Below, piece after piece: positions 1-6,567 of a DNA stretch of 8,017 nucleotides (positions within the stretch are counted from its first letter, which is position 1; the number at the start of each line of letters is the position of its first letter). The stretch comes from Gammaproteobacteria bacterium. GTDB taxonomy: Bacteria > Pseudomonadota > Gammaproteobacteria > Arenicellales > Poriferihabitantaceae. The stretch lies in NCBI GenBank assembly GCA_024679435.1, contig JAIBDK010000092.1, forward strand, positions 1-8,017, written 5' to 3'. Under the pieces are notes generated by a model that searched no databases, was not told where the DNA came from, and saw only the letters and a program-made list of their open reading frames with translations. Both the position numbers and the translations under genes were made by a program.

Positions 1-631
1 GGCTGTCTTTATGGGGTTCCAGTTGGGCGAAATACATGTCGAGGATGTTGTCTTTGTTCTGCTCAGAGAGCAAAGAAGCAATTTCATGGAATACGTAAAG
101 GCGATCTTTTTCCTGCCGGGATGCCAGTTCAATTAACAGCGTCAACGCGTGTTCTGACTCTCCAAGTTCAAACTGGGCTTTGGCGAGAAACAGGATGACC
201 CTGTAGTTGTCTGGATCGATGCTGTTGAGTAAGCGGGCAAGTTCGGTAGCTTGTTGATAATTTTCTGTTTGCATTGCAAGCTGGATAGCCTCAGCAATAA
301 TTCTTTTATCTCTAGACTGATAGGCTGCACGGGAAAGTGATTCGAGAGCGGTAGTTTCGTCATTTCTCTGACTTGCGATGGATGCGACCAATAAGTCATA
401 GAGCAAATTCGGAGAAAGGCCAGGCAAGTCATTCGATAAAGTCGGCCCCTCCGGCGTAGTTTGCGAAACTGATTTTGAGTGGGTCGTCGAAGCAGGTTCC
501 GGCGAGATTTCCTCTGTCTCTTGCCGCGGCTGTGACTGGCAAGCGGTAAGGACAAGGATCAGTCCAGCTAAAACAATTCCATGAATGGCTTTGCCAGAGG
601 ACTCGAAATAAAGGTTTGATTGGTGGAACAC
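1..631 (-). CDS. TPR-like outer-membrane lipoprotein, partial (C-terminus beyond window)
   Basis: The frame stays open for 210 codons and runs off the left edge. A signal peptide ends in a lipobox, LTAC, with the lipidated cysteine at residue 31 if translation starts at the GTG at 631. The residue after it is Gln rather than Asp, which by the Lol sorting rule suggests the outer membrane, facing the periplasm. Residues 32-70 are a Ser/Thr/Pro/Glu-rich linker. From about 75 onward the protein is helical, with TPR-like A/B helix pairs (NYQQATELARLL..IDPDN, then AKAQFELGESEHALTLL at about 151-166). It is divergent from hemA, as is a TPR protein gene in Pseudomonas; the precise role is unknown. 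The start is uncertain: GTG 631 is the only ATG/GTG/TTG codon between an in-frame TAG upstream and the signal peptide. It has no clear Shine-Dalgarno and leaves an acidic residue in the n-region. A non-canonical start nearer KAIHGIVLAG is possible. Confidence 0.85.
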   Translation of the reverse strand, partial: MFHQSNLYFESSGKAIHGIVLAGLILVLTACQSQPRQETEEISPEPASTTHSKSVSQTTPEGPTLSNDLPGLSPNLLYDLLVASIASQRNDETTALESLSRAAYQSRDKRIIAEAIQLAMQTENYQQATELARLLNSIDPDNYRVILFLAKAQFELGESEHALTLLIELASRQEKDRLYVFHEIASLLSEQNKDNILDMYFAQLEPHKDS

Positions 632-651
632 GTTACGGAAACTATGAAGCC

Positions 652-680
652 TTGATAATAGGACTAAAGTCTAACAATAT
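652..680 (+). promoter_or_regulatory. candidate hemA operon promoter (weak)
   Basis: TTGATA at 652-657 (5 of 6 matches to the sigma70 -35) is followed by a 17-bp spacer and CAATAT at 675-680, which keeps the conserved second A and final T of a -10. It would give a 5' leader of about 150 nt before hemA. This is a consensus match only; other AT-rich hexamers lie nearby. Confidence 0.3.
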
Positions 681-718
681 TTCCCCCATCAGTGCAGGGA
701 ATTTGTGTTGGAATAATT

Positions 719-728
719 TATAATAGCA
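719..728. promoter_or_regulatory. overlapping -10-like elements on both strands, lipoprotein/hemA divergent region
   Basis: On the plus strand 719-724 is a perfect TATAAT, but no -35-like hexamer lies 16-18 bp upstream. On the minus strand 728-720 reads TGCTATTAT, an extended -10 (TGn plus 5 of 6) that could serve the divergent lipoprotein gene. If both are used, polymerases for the two genes would compete for the same DNA. This rests on motifs alone. Confidence 0.3.
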
Positions 729-837
729 GGTCATGATTATCTATACATAGCCTGATAACAGCTCGGAAAAACTATTGCCTGGGTTTCGGCCCCTGAATTT
801 GCCAAGCTGATACGCTCTGAACGGACCAGATTTTAAT

Positions 838-2085
838 ATGCATTTACTTACAATAGGTTTGAATCACCAGACAGCGCCTATTGAAGTTAGGGAAAAGGCG
901 GCATTTGGGCCTGAATCTGTCCAGGAAGCACTCACTGACCTTACCCAATCTGCAGGCGTTAGTGAAGCAACAATACTTTCAACCTGCAATCGAACCGAAA
1001 TTTACTGTGGTCAGGAAAAACAAAGCAGAGATAATATCGTTTCCTGGCTTTGCGCACACAGCGGCCTGACTAGATCAGATCTTGGCGAAAGTTTGTATCA
1101 ATTTCCTAATGAAGAAGCAGTTAAACATGCATTTCGAGTTGCCTCGGGCCTGGATTCTATGGTTCTAGGTGAACCCCAGATACTTGGCCAGATGAAAAAT
1201 GCCTTTCAAACTGCGGCTAGTGTGGGTGCAACTGGAAAAGTACTGAATCGATTGTTTCAACATACTTTTAATGTTGCCAAGCAGGTTAGAACAGACACCT
1301 CAATTGGTGAAAATGCTGTGTCCGTTGCTTACACCGGTGTGAATCTTGCGCGTCGAATTTTTTCCAGTTTGGCTGATCAGAATGTTTTGCTAATTGGTGC
1401 CGGAGAAACCATAGAGCTTGTCGCCCGACATCTCAAGCAAAATCAGGTTAAGCATATTATTATCGCTAATCGCTCGGTGGATAAGGCTCGGGCGTTGTCA
1501 TTGGAAATAGGTAGCGAAGCGATTTCATTAGCTCAAATACCGAGCAGGCTTCATGAGGCTGATATTATCGTGACCTCGACGGCGAGTACGTTGCCGATTC
1601 TTGGCAAAGGCGCTATCGAGGCAGCGCTTAAAAAGCGCAAACACAGCCCGATGTTTATTCTTGATCTTGCGGTGCCCAGAGATGTTGAAGCTGAAGTTAG
1701 TCAGCTCAAAGATGCTTATCTCTATACGGTGGATGATTTGAGAACGATGGTGGATGAAAACAGGGAAATGCGTCTCCGTGCAGCGGAAGAAGCAGAAAAC
1801 ATCATTGATTTTCAGGTCGTTAAATTCATGCGTTGGATGCGTTCTCTTGATTCAGTGCCGGCAATCCGTTCCTTTAGGGAGGGGATGAACGAACTCAAGC
1901 AGGTTGAGCTCGAACGGGCACATCGTAAACTTGGGAAAGGAGCCGATCCAGCGGAAGTGCTTGAGCAATTTGCCCGGGACCTCACCAACAAAATGGCACA
2001 TCATCCCAGTCAGGTATTGCGTCAGGCAGATATTGAGGGAGATGCCAGCATAATTTTGGCAGCCCAAAAACTGTTTAATCTATAG
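838..2085 (+). CDS. hemA: glutamyl-tRNA reductase (GluTR)
   Basis: This cytoplasmic enzyme reduces glutamyl-tRNA(Glu) with NADPH to glutamate-1-semialdehyde, the committed step of C5-route tetrapyrrole (heme) synthesis. At 415 aa it has the normal family length. The N-terminal catalytic domain opens with LLTIGLNHQTAP and contains STCNRTEIY with the nucleophilic Cys at residue 50, the position known for this family. The glutamate-recognition stretch SGLDSMVLGEPQILGQMK spans 103-120. The NADPH-binding Rossmann segment VLLIGAGE is at 183-190, and FILDLAVPRDV at 273-283 is also a family hallmark. The C-terminal helical dimerisation domain begins near 300. The ATG at 838 gives the standard N-terminus but lacks a strong Shine-Dalgarno, so initiation may be modest. 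It ends in TAG 29 bp before prfA and is probably the first gene of hemA-prfA-prmC. Confidence 0.98.
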   Translation: MHLLTIGLNHQTAPIEVREKAAFGPESVQEALTDLTQSAGVSEATILSTCNRTEIYCGQEKQSRDNIVSWLCAHSGLTRSDLGESLYQFPNEEAVKHAFRVASGLDSMVLGEPQILGQMKNAFQTAASVGATGKVLNRLFQHTFNVAKQVRTDTSIGENAVSVAYTGVNLARRIFSSLADQNVLLIGAGETIELVARHLKQNQVKHIIIANRSVDKARALSLEIGSEAISLAQIPSRLHEADIIVTSTASTLPILGKGAIEAALKKRKHSPMFILDLAVPRDVEAEVSQLKDAYLYTVDDLRTMVDENREMRLRAAEEAENIIDFQVVKFMRWMRSLDSVPAIRSFREGMNELKQVELERAHRKLGKGADPAEVLEQFARDLTNKMAHHPSQVLRQADIEGDASIILAAQKLFNL

Positions 2086-2101
2086 TTGTATTCACAACTA
2101 T
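2082..2101 (+). promoter_or_regulatory. hairpin spanning the hemA stop codon and the prfA leader
   Basis: A perfect 8-bp inverted repeat, ATAGTTGT (2082-2089) and ACAACTAT (2094-2101), encloses the 4-nt loop ATTC. The hemA TAG stop (2083-2085) lies in the left arm. The GAGA-type ribosome-binding site of prfA (about 2106-2109) begins just 3' of the stem. No U-tract follows, so it is not a terminator. It could influence coupling between hemA termination and prfA initiation; that role is inferred. Confidence 0.5.
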
Positions 2102-2114
2102 TCCAGAGAATCAA

Positions 2115-3206
2115 ATGAATCCATCTACCCGTGACAAGCTTCTTCAGGTGGTTGATCGCCATGAAGAACTTAATGTTCTGCTATCCGACCCGGATACTAT
2201 TTCTGATCAAAGCAGTTTTCGCCGGCTGTCAATTGAATTGTCAGAAATTGTTCCGATTGTAGATACGTTTATCGAACATCAGCGGTTAGAAGAGGAAATC
2301 AGTGAGACACGGACGATGATGGAAGACAGCGATACGTCTATTCGTGATATGGCAAAAGAGGAATTGCCCGGGCTTGAGTCAAGTCTTGAAGAATGCCAGG
2401 CTAATTTGCAGACGCTTTTATTGCCCAAGGATCCTAACGACTCTAGAAATATATTTCTTGAGATTCGTGCAGGTACCGGTGGTGATGAGGCCGCGTTGTT
2501 TTCGGGTGATCTTTTTAAAATGTATCATTCCTATGCAGACAACAAAGGCTGGAAAGTGGAGGTGATGAGTCGCAGTGACGGTGATCACGGTGGGTTCAAG
2601 GAAATAATCAGTCGTATAGAAGGCATGGGGGTCTATTCAAAATTAAAATTTGAATCTGGTGCACACCGTGTTCAACGCGTCCCCGAAACTGAATCTCAAG
2701 GTAGAATTCATACTTCGGCCTGTACCGTTGCGGTGATGCCTGAAGCTGATGAAATGGATGATATCGAGATCAATCCGGCTGATCTCCGGGTAGATACTTT
2801 TCGTGCTTCCGGGGCTGGTGGGCAACACGTTAATAAGACTGATTCGGCCATCAGATTAACGCATCTCCCGACCGGAGTGGTGGTCGAATGCCAGGATGAA
2901 AGATCACAGCACAAGAATCGGGCAAGGGCAATGTCTGTGCTTAAATCCCGATTACTCGAAGCCCAAATTCAGGAGCAGCAGCAAGCGGAAGCCAGCACTC
3001 GAAAATCATTGGTCGGTAGTGGAGATCGGTCAGAGAGAATTAGAACCTATAATTTTCCTCAGGGCAGGGTAACCGACCACAGAATCAATCTGACATTGTA
3101 TAAGCTGGATGAGATTCTATCCGGCAACATTGAACAGATTATCGATCCTTTAGTTTCAGAGCATCAGGCGAATTTGCTCGCGGAACTTAATGAATCGGCC
3201 AACTAG
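2115..3206 (+). CDS. prfA: peptide chain release factor 1 (RF1)
   Basis: RF1 reads UAA and UAG stop codons in the ribosomal A site and triggers hydrolysis of peptidyl-tRNA. The 363-aa length matches the family (about 360). The N-terminal helical domain spans roughly 1-105. The stop-codon recognition PxT tripeptide is Pro-Glu-Thr at 190-192, within RVPETESQGRIHTSACTVAV, which identifies RF1 rather than RF2. The peptidyl-transferase-centre motif GAGGQHVNKTDSAIRLTH follows at 233-250, with the catalytic and methylated Gln at 237. The initiating ATG follows GAGA by a short spacer. The gene lies between hemA and prmC; PrmC, encoded 41 bp downstream, is the methyltransferase for this Gln. RF1's own message ends in UAG, a codon that only RF1 reads. 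Confidence 0.98.
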   Translation: MNPSTRDKLLQVVDRHEELNVLLSDPDTISDQSSFRRLSIELSEIVPIVDTFIEHQRLEEEISETRTMMEDSDTSIRDMAKEELPGLESSLEECQANLQTLLLPKDPNDSRNIFLEIRAGTGGDEAALFSGDLFKMYHSYADNKGWKVEVMSRSDGDHGGFKEIISRIEGMGVYSKLKFESGAHRVQRVPETESQGRIHTSACTVAVMPEADEMDDIEINPADLRVDTFRASGAGGQHVNKTDSAIRLTHLPTGVVVECQDERSQHKNRARAMSVLKSRLLEAQIQEQQQAEASTRKSLVGSGDRSERIRTYNFPQGRVTDHRINLTLYKLDEILSGNIEQIIDPLVSEHQANLLAELNESAN

Positions 3207-3246
3207 TTTTGATTAAATAATTGTTGGCAATTGAGCTGACTTGACC

Positions 3247-4098
3247 ATGGTTCGTTCCGACCCCACCATTGGTGAGCTTGAAAACTGGTCTGCCACTGTA
3301 TTGTGTGATGAGGTGTTCTCAAGTTATGACACTCAGGTTCTATTGTGTTTTTGTCTGGGCAAAAGTCCTGCATACCTTCTGACTCACCGAAATGATGTGG
3401 TAGATAAAGAAACGGAGTCGTGGTTTCGTGATTTAGTTGATCGTCGACTTACCGGGGTTCCCGTAGCGTATTTGACCGGATACAGGGAGTTCTGGTCGCT
3501 GCCCATTATGGTCGACGAGAACGTGCTGATCCCTCGTCCTGATACTGAGTTGCTGGTGGAGCATGTTCTAACGCGAATTCCAATTCATTCGCGGCCCCGA
3601 ATTCTTGAACTCGGGACCGGAAGTGGCGCAGTCGCTCTTGCGTTGGCGACGGAAAGGCCGAACAGCTCTATTCTTGCTACTGATCGCTCTGTAAGCGCAA
3701 TTGAAGTCGCCAGAAAAAATCAAACGGTTTTGAATATCAATAATATTTCCTGGATTGTGAGTGACTGGTTTAGTGCTATTGGAAATCAGGAGTTCGATAT
3801 TATTTGCTCAAATCCGCCTTATATCGCGATCAGTGATCATCATTTGATTGCTGGGGATCTTCGGTCAGAGCCTGTTAGTGCGCTGGCTTCCGGAGAGCAG
3901 GGGCTGGATGATCTAAAGTTGATCGTCCGGCAATCAGCGCAATATCTGATTTCCGGCGGGTCTTTACTGGTGGAGCATGGTTACCAGCAGGGTGAACAGG
4001 TCCGGCAGATTTTTCAAGCTGCAGGATATCTGGATATACGAACGCTGAAGGATCTTTCTGCTAACGATAGAGTCACAGTGGGCGTTAAACCGCTCTGA
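3247..4098 (+). CDS. prmC: release factor glutamine N5-methyltransferase
   Basis: PrmC (HemK) transfers a methyl group from S-adenosylmethionine to the side-chain amide of the GGQ glutamine in RF1 and RF2, raising termination efficiency. From the ATG at 3247 the protein is 283 aa, close to the usual 275-285. An N-terminal helical substrate-binding domain (about 1-85) is followed by PVAYLTGYREFW and the conserved IPRPDTE segment near 96-101. The SAM-binding motif I, ILELGTGSGA, is at about 119-128. The catalytic NPPY that holds the target glutamine is at about 189-192. The C-terminal NDRVTVG segment is also typical. An in-frame TTG two codons upstream (3241) sits 5 nt after a GAG and is a possible alternative start; I prefer ATG, but the Shine-Dalgarno evidence does not decide it. 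It is the last gene of the unit. Confidence 0.96.
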   Translation: MVRSDPTIGELENWSATVLCDEVFSSYDTQVLLCFCLGKSPAYLLTHRNDVVDKETESWFRDLVDRRLTGVPVAYLTGYREFWSLPIMVDENVLIPRPDTELLVEHVLTRIPIHSRPRILELGTGSGAVALALATERPNSSILATDRSVSAIEVARKNQTVLNINNISWIVSDWFSAIGNQEFDIICSNPPYIAISDHHLIAGDLRSEPVSALASGEQGLDDLKLIVRQSAQYLISGGSLLVEHGYQQGEQVRQIFQAAGYLDIRTLKDLSANDRVTVGVKPL

Positions 4099-4104
4099 TA
4101 ATCA

Positions 4105-4143
4105 CTTATGTACCGTTATTTTTAACCGATAAGATTTTAATTT
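4105..4143 (+). terminator. weak terminator-like hairpin after prmC
   Basis: In the 56-bp convergent gap, CTTAT (4105-4109) pairs with ATAAG (4129-4133). An inner CCGTTA/TAACCG stem with one mismatch encloses a TTTT loop, and a 3-nt bulge separates the two parts. A T-rich run (ATTTTAATTT) follows on the plus strand. The stem is AT-rich and imperfect, so this is at best a modest terminator for hemA-prfA-prmC. No U-tract follows in the other direction. Confidence 0.35.
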
Positions 4144-4154
4144 CGGGTTGATTG

Positions 4155-5393
4155 CTACTTAAGGCGAATAAAGATTCCAGATCTGGGCTTGGGGTCAAAA
4201 TAGGTGGATTTTGGGGGCATCAAGGCACCTGCATCGGCAACATGCATGAGTTGATCGATAGAAGTCGCAAAGCATGCAAACACCACTTCCCAGCCTTCGC
4301 TGCATTTCTGACGTATACCCGGTTCTCCGCTAACCCCAGCGACATAGTCGAGTCGATTGTCACTGCGCATATCTTTTATACCAAGAAGGGGGTCGAGAAT
4401 CAGATTTTGAAGAATGGCAACATCCAGTGAGTTTACCGGGTCGGTTTGATCCACGCATTCGGGTTTAACGACAAGTCGGTACCAGGTGTCGTGGACATAC
4501 ATTCCAAATTCGCCATGTTTATGAGCTTCAAAAGAATCCTGGCGTTGCGGCTTTGTGACAACGAAACTCGCTTTGAGCTTGATCAGAAGTTCATCGATAG
4601 ATAAGCCGTTCAAGTCTTTCACGCAGCGGTGAAAGGGTAAAAGGTTTAATTGGTTATCCGGAAACAACGCGACCAGCATTTGATTGTAAGGCTCGTCTCC
4701 CTGATTGCCCGATTGTTTGCGCATGAGTTCCGCATAACGTTTTCCTGACGCTGCTCGATGGTGTCCGTCAGTGAGATAGGTTGTATCAACTGCAGCGAAC
4801 AATCGGATTAATTCTCGCTGCTGTGAATCATCTTCGATACACCATATTTTTTGAGCCACCTGGTCTTCGGATACAAACTCGAGATCTGCTGGTCGGCGGA
4901 TCAGGGATAAAACATAGTTGTCGATCTCGGTATTTTGGGCATAGGTGAGGCAAATTGGGCTAGATGACGCACCTACTACTTTTTGGTAGTTGGCCAGCAG
5001 GTCTTCCTTGTCGCTTCGAGTGTTTTCATGTTTGCGTACTTTTCCCTGCTCGTACTCATCTACTCCAACTTCACACACAACACCGGTTTGCACATGACTG
5101 CCGGTATCGAGTTGATATAAAAACAGGCATGGCGATGGCAGGCTATCAAAAGAACCATCTTTTAATAATGCTTTCAGATTGCGTCGATTGAGTTCCAGTA
5201 ATTCGTCCTGAGTAGGTTGACAATCCTCCGGAAAATCTTCTGTTAAGCGCATCGTATTCAGGAAGTTATGCGGATTTTCCTCGGCGAATTTTCTGCGTTG
5301 TTCTGGCGAAACCGAATCGTATGCTGGAGAGACAACAGCCTGAGCCTGGTCTGCGTTGACCAGGTATCCGTCGAATGGTTTTATTTTAGGCAT
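4155..5393 (-). CDS. DUF1015 family protein (COG4198-like), third gene of the ser operon
   Basis: This 412-aa soluble protein of unknown biochemical function has no signal peptide or membrane segment. I recognise the family by the N-terminal IKPFDGYLV..VVSPAYDSVSPEQRRKF (about 4-36), the motif TDGHHRAASG at 208-217, and the C-terminal LMPPKSTYFDPKPRSGIF (391-408). A conserved-looking KVRKHENTR (118-126) and the DGHHR cluster (209-213) contain charged and His residues that could bind metal or phosphate; that is inference. Its ATG follows a strong GGGAAGGG Shine-Dalgarno by 7 nt. It lies 28 bp after serC on the same strand, so co-transcription with serA-serC is likely. From memory, DUF1015 genes lie beside serA/serC in distant phyla, which suggests a job in serine synthesis: phosphoserine phosphatase, accessory or regulatory. 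No HAD-type SerB signature (DxDxT) is visible. Confidence 0.92.
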   Translation of the reverse strand: MPKIKPFDGYLVNADQAQAVVSPAYDSVSPEQRRKFAEENPHNFLNTMRLTEDFPEDCQPTQDELLELNRRNLKALLKDGSFDSLPSPCLFLYQLDTGSHVQTGVVCEVGVDEYEQGKVRKHENTRSDKEDLLANYQKVVGASSSPICLTYAQNTEIDNYVLSLIRRPADLEFVSEDQVAQKIWCIEDDSQQRELIRLFAAVDTTYLTDGHHRAASGKRYAELMRKQSGNQGDEPYNQMLVALFPDNQLNLLPFHRCVKDLNGLSIDELLIKLKASFVVTKPQRQDSFEAHKHGEFGMYVHDTWYRLVVKPECVDQTDPVNSLDVAILQNLILDPLLGIKDMRSDNRLDYVAGVSGEPGIRQKCSEGWEVVFACFATSIDQLMHVADAGALMPPKSTYFDPKPRSGIFIRLK

Positions 5394-5400
5394 TGAAAAA

Positions 5401-5408
5401 CCCTTCCC
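5401..5408 (-). promoter_or_regulatory. strong Shine-Dalgarno of the DUF1015 gene
   Basis: GGGAAGGG on the minus strand ends 7 nt before the ATG at 5393. It is the clearest ribosome-binding site in the window. It fixes the start and suggests that the third gene is translated independently of serC. Confidence 0.7.
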
Positions 5409-5421
5409 GCTTTTTTAACTA

Positions 5422-6504
5422 TCAGTTACGGCTTTGGAAAGTTGCCATGAAGCTGGTAAGTGCTATCACACTTTCTTTTGGCAGGGCGTTATAGATGCTG
5501 GCCCTGCAACCTCCGACGCTTCTATGACCTTTAAGGTTCATCAGATCTGCGTTAGCCGCTTCAGTCAAAAATTTCTGCTCTAGTTCTTCGCTGGGCAAAC
5601 GAAATACTACGTTCATGTGTGATCGACTTGCAGTATCAACCGGGCAGTTGTAATAGCTATTGCTGTTATCGATGGCATCATAAAGAAGACCCGCTTTCTC
5701 TGCGGCCCGAGATTCCATAGCGGGCAGTCCCCCTTCTTTTTTCATCCACCTTAGCACTTTTCCGAACATGTAGATGGGGAAAACAGGGGGGGTGTTAAAC
5801 ATTGAACCCTTGGATTCGTGAATGTCGTAACGCAGGTAGCGACCCATATTTTTGTTGCACCCTTCGAGAATGGATTTTCTGACGAAAACGACTGCCATTC
5901 CGGCGGGACCGAGGTTTTTCTGTGCTCCACCATAGACAAGATCAAACTTTTCCCAAGGTAATGGCCTTGCCATATACTCGGACGACATGTCGCCGACCAG
6001 AGGAACGTCAACTTCGGGCCATTCAGAAAACCGAATGCCCCCAATAGTTTCATTGGTGGTGATGTGCAGGTATCGAGTATTTTCCTGCATGGCAAGTTCG
6101 CTGGATGAAGGCATTCTGGTGTAACCGCAGCTTTCGCCATCCCACGCAGTATAGACTTCACCATATTCTTTCGCATCGGTAATGGCGCCTTTGGCCCATG
6201 TGCCAGAATTGACGTACGCTGCTTTGCTCCCGGGATTTAAAAGATTCATGGGAATCATCGAGAACTGAAGTATCGCGCCACCTTGAAGGAAAAGCACGCT
6301 AAAGTCATCGGGTACCTCAAATACCTCCATTGAAAGCGCCATGGCTTCGCTGGCAACGTCATCGAAGTGCTTGCCCCGATGGCTCATTTCAATAAGTGAC
6401 ATACCGGCTCCGTGATAATCCACGAATTCCTGTTGTGCTTCTTCCAGCGTTTCAAGGGGAAGAGTGCAGGGCCCTGCGCTGAAATTATGTTTGCGATAGC
6501 TCAT
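5422..6504 (-). CDS. serC: phosphoserine aminotransferase
   Basis: This PLP enzyme transaminates 3-phosphohydroxypyruvate with glutamate to O-phosphoserine, and also acts in pyridoxal-phosphate synthesis in bacteria using that route. Its 360 aa are the full family length. The N-terminal FSAGPCTLP (8-16) and MSHRGKHF (40-47) are typical. GTWAKGA (101-107) and THE-loop equivalent TTNETIGG (149-156) line the cofactor site. YGGAQKNLGPAG (191-202) carries the Schiff-base lysine at 196. The tail has SMFNTPPVFPIY and GHRSVGGCRASIYNALPKESV, the phosphate-binding region. AGGA lies 9 nt before the ATG. YGGAQKN, HRSVGG and PKESV resemble the Bacteroidota form as I recall it more than E. coli SerC (YAGAQKN, HRVVGG, PLEGV). 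It follows serA by 63 bp and precedes the DUF1015 gene by 28 bp. Confidence 0.97.
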   Translation of the reverse strand: MSYRKHNFSAGPCTLPLETLEEAQQEFVDYHGAGMSLIEMSHRGKHFDDVASEAMALSMEVFEVPDDFSVLFLQGGAILQFSMIPMNLLNPGSKAAYVNSGTWAKGAITDAKEYGEVYTAWDGESCGYTRMPSSSELAMQENTRYLHITTNETIGGIRFSEWPEVDVPLVGDMSSEYMARPLPWEKFDLVYGGAQKNLGPAGMAVVFVRKSILEGCNKNMGRYLRYDIHESKGSMFNTPPVFPIYMFGKVLRWMKKEGGLPAMESRAAEKAGLLYDAIDNSNSYYNCPVDTASRSHMNVVFRLPSEELEQKFLTEAANADLMNLKGHRSVGGCRASIYNALPKESVIALTSFMATFQSRN

Positions 6505-6513
6505 GATGAGAGT

Positions 6514-6517
6514 TCCT
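6514..6517 (-). promoter_or_regulatory. Shine-Dalgarno of serC
   Basis: AGGA on the minus strand sits 9 nt before the ATG at 6504 and supports that start. The 63-bp serA-serC gap is otherwise AT-rich, with an ATATATAT run, and has no convincing terminator. Confidence 0.55.
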
Positions 6518-6567
6518 ATAAATAAAGTTTGCCAGAATATATATTGTTGAGTATTTTGATTATTAAA

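Noticed and set aside
142..555. 137-codon minus-strand reading frame rich in Arg and Ser
   Set aside because: It is an out-of-frame shadow of the lipoprotein gene on the same strand, whose frame has a lipobox and TPR-like helices; the Arg/Ser-rich product has no domain character.
3241..3246. TTG start for prmC two codons upstream of the ATG
   Set aside because: The ATG at 3247 gives an ordinary N-terminus and a commoner start codon; TTG remains possible because a GAG sits at good spacing.
4152..4430. 92-codon plus-strand reading frame after prmC
   Set aside because: It is antisense to the conserved C-terminal motif of the DUF1015 protein and has no Shine-Dalgarno or family signature.
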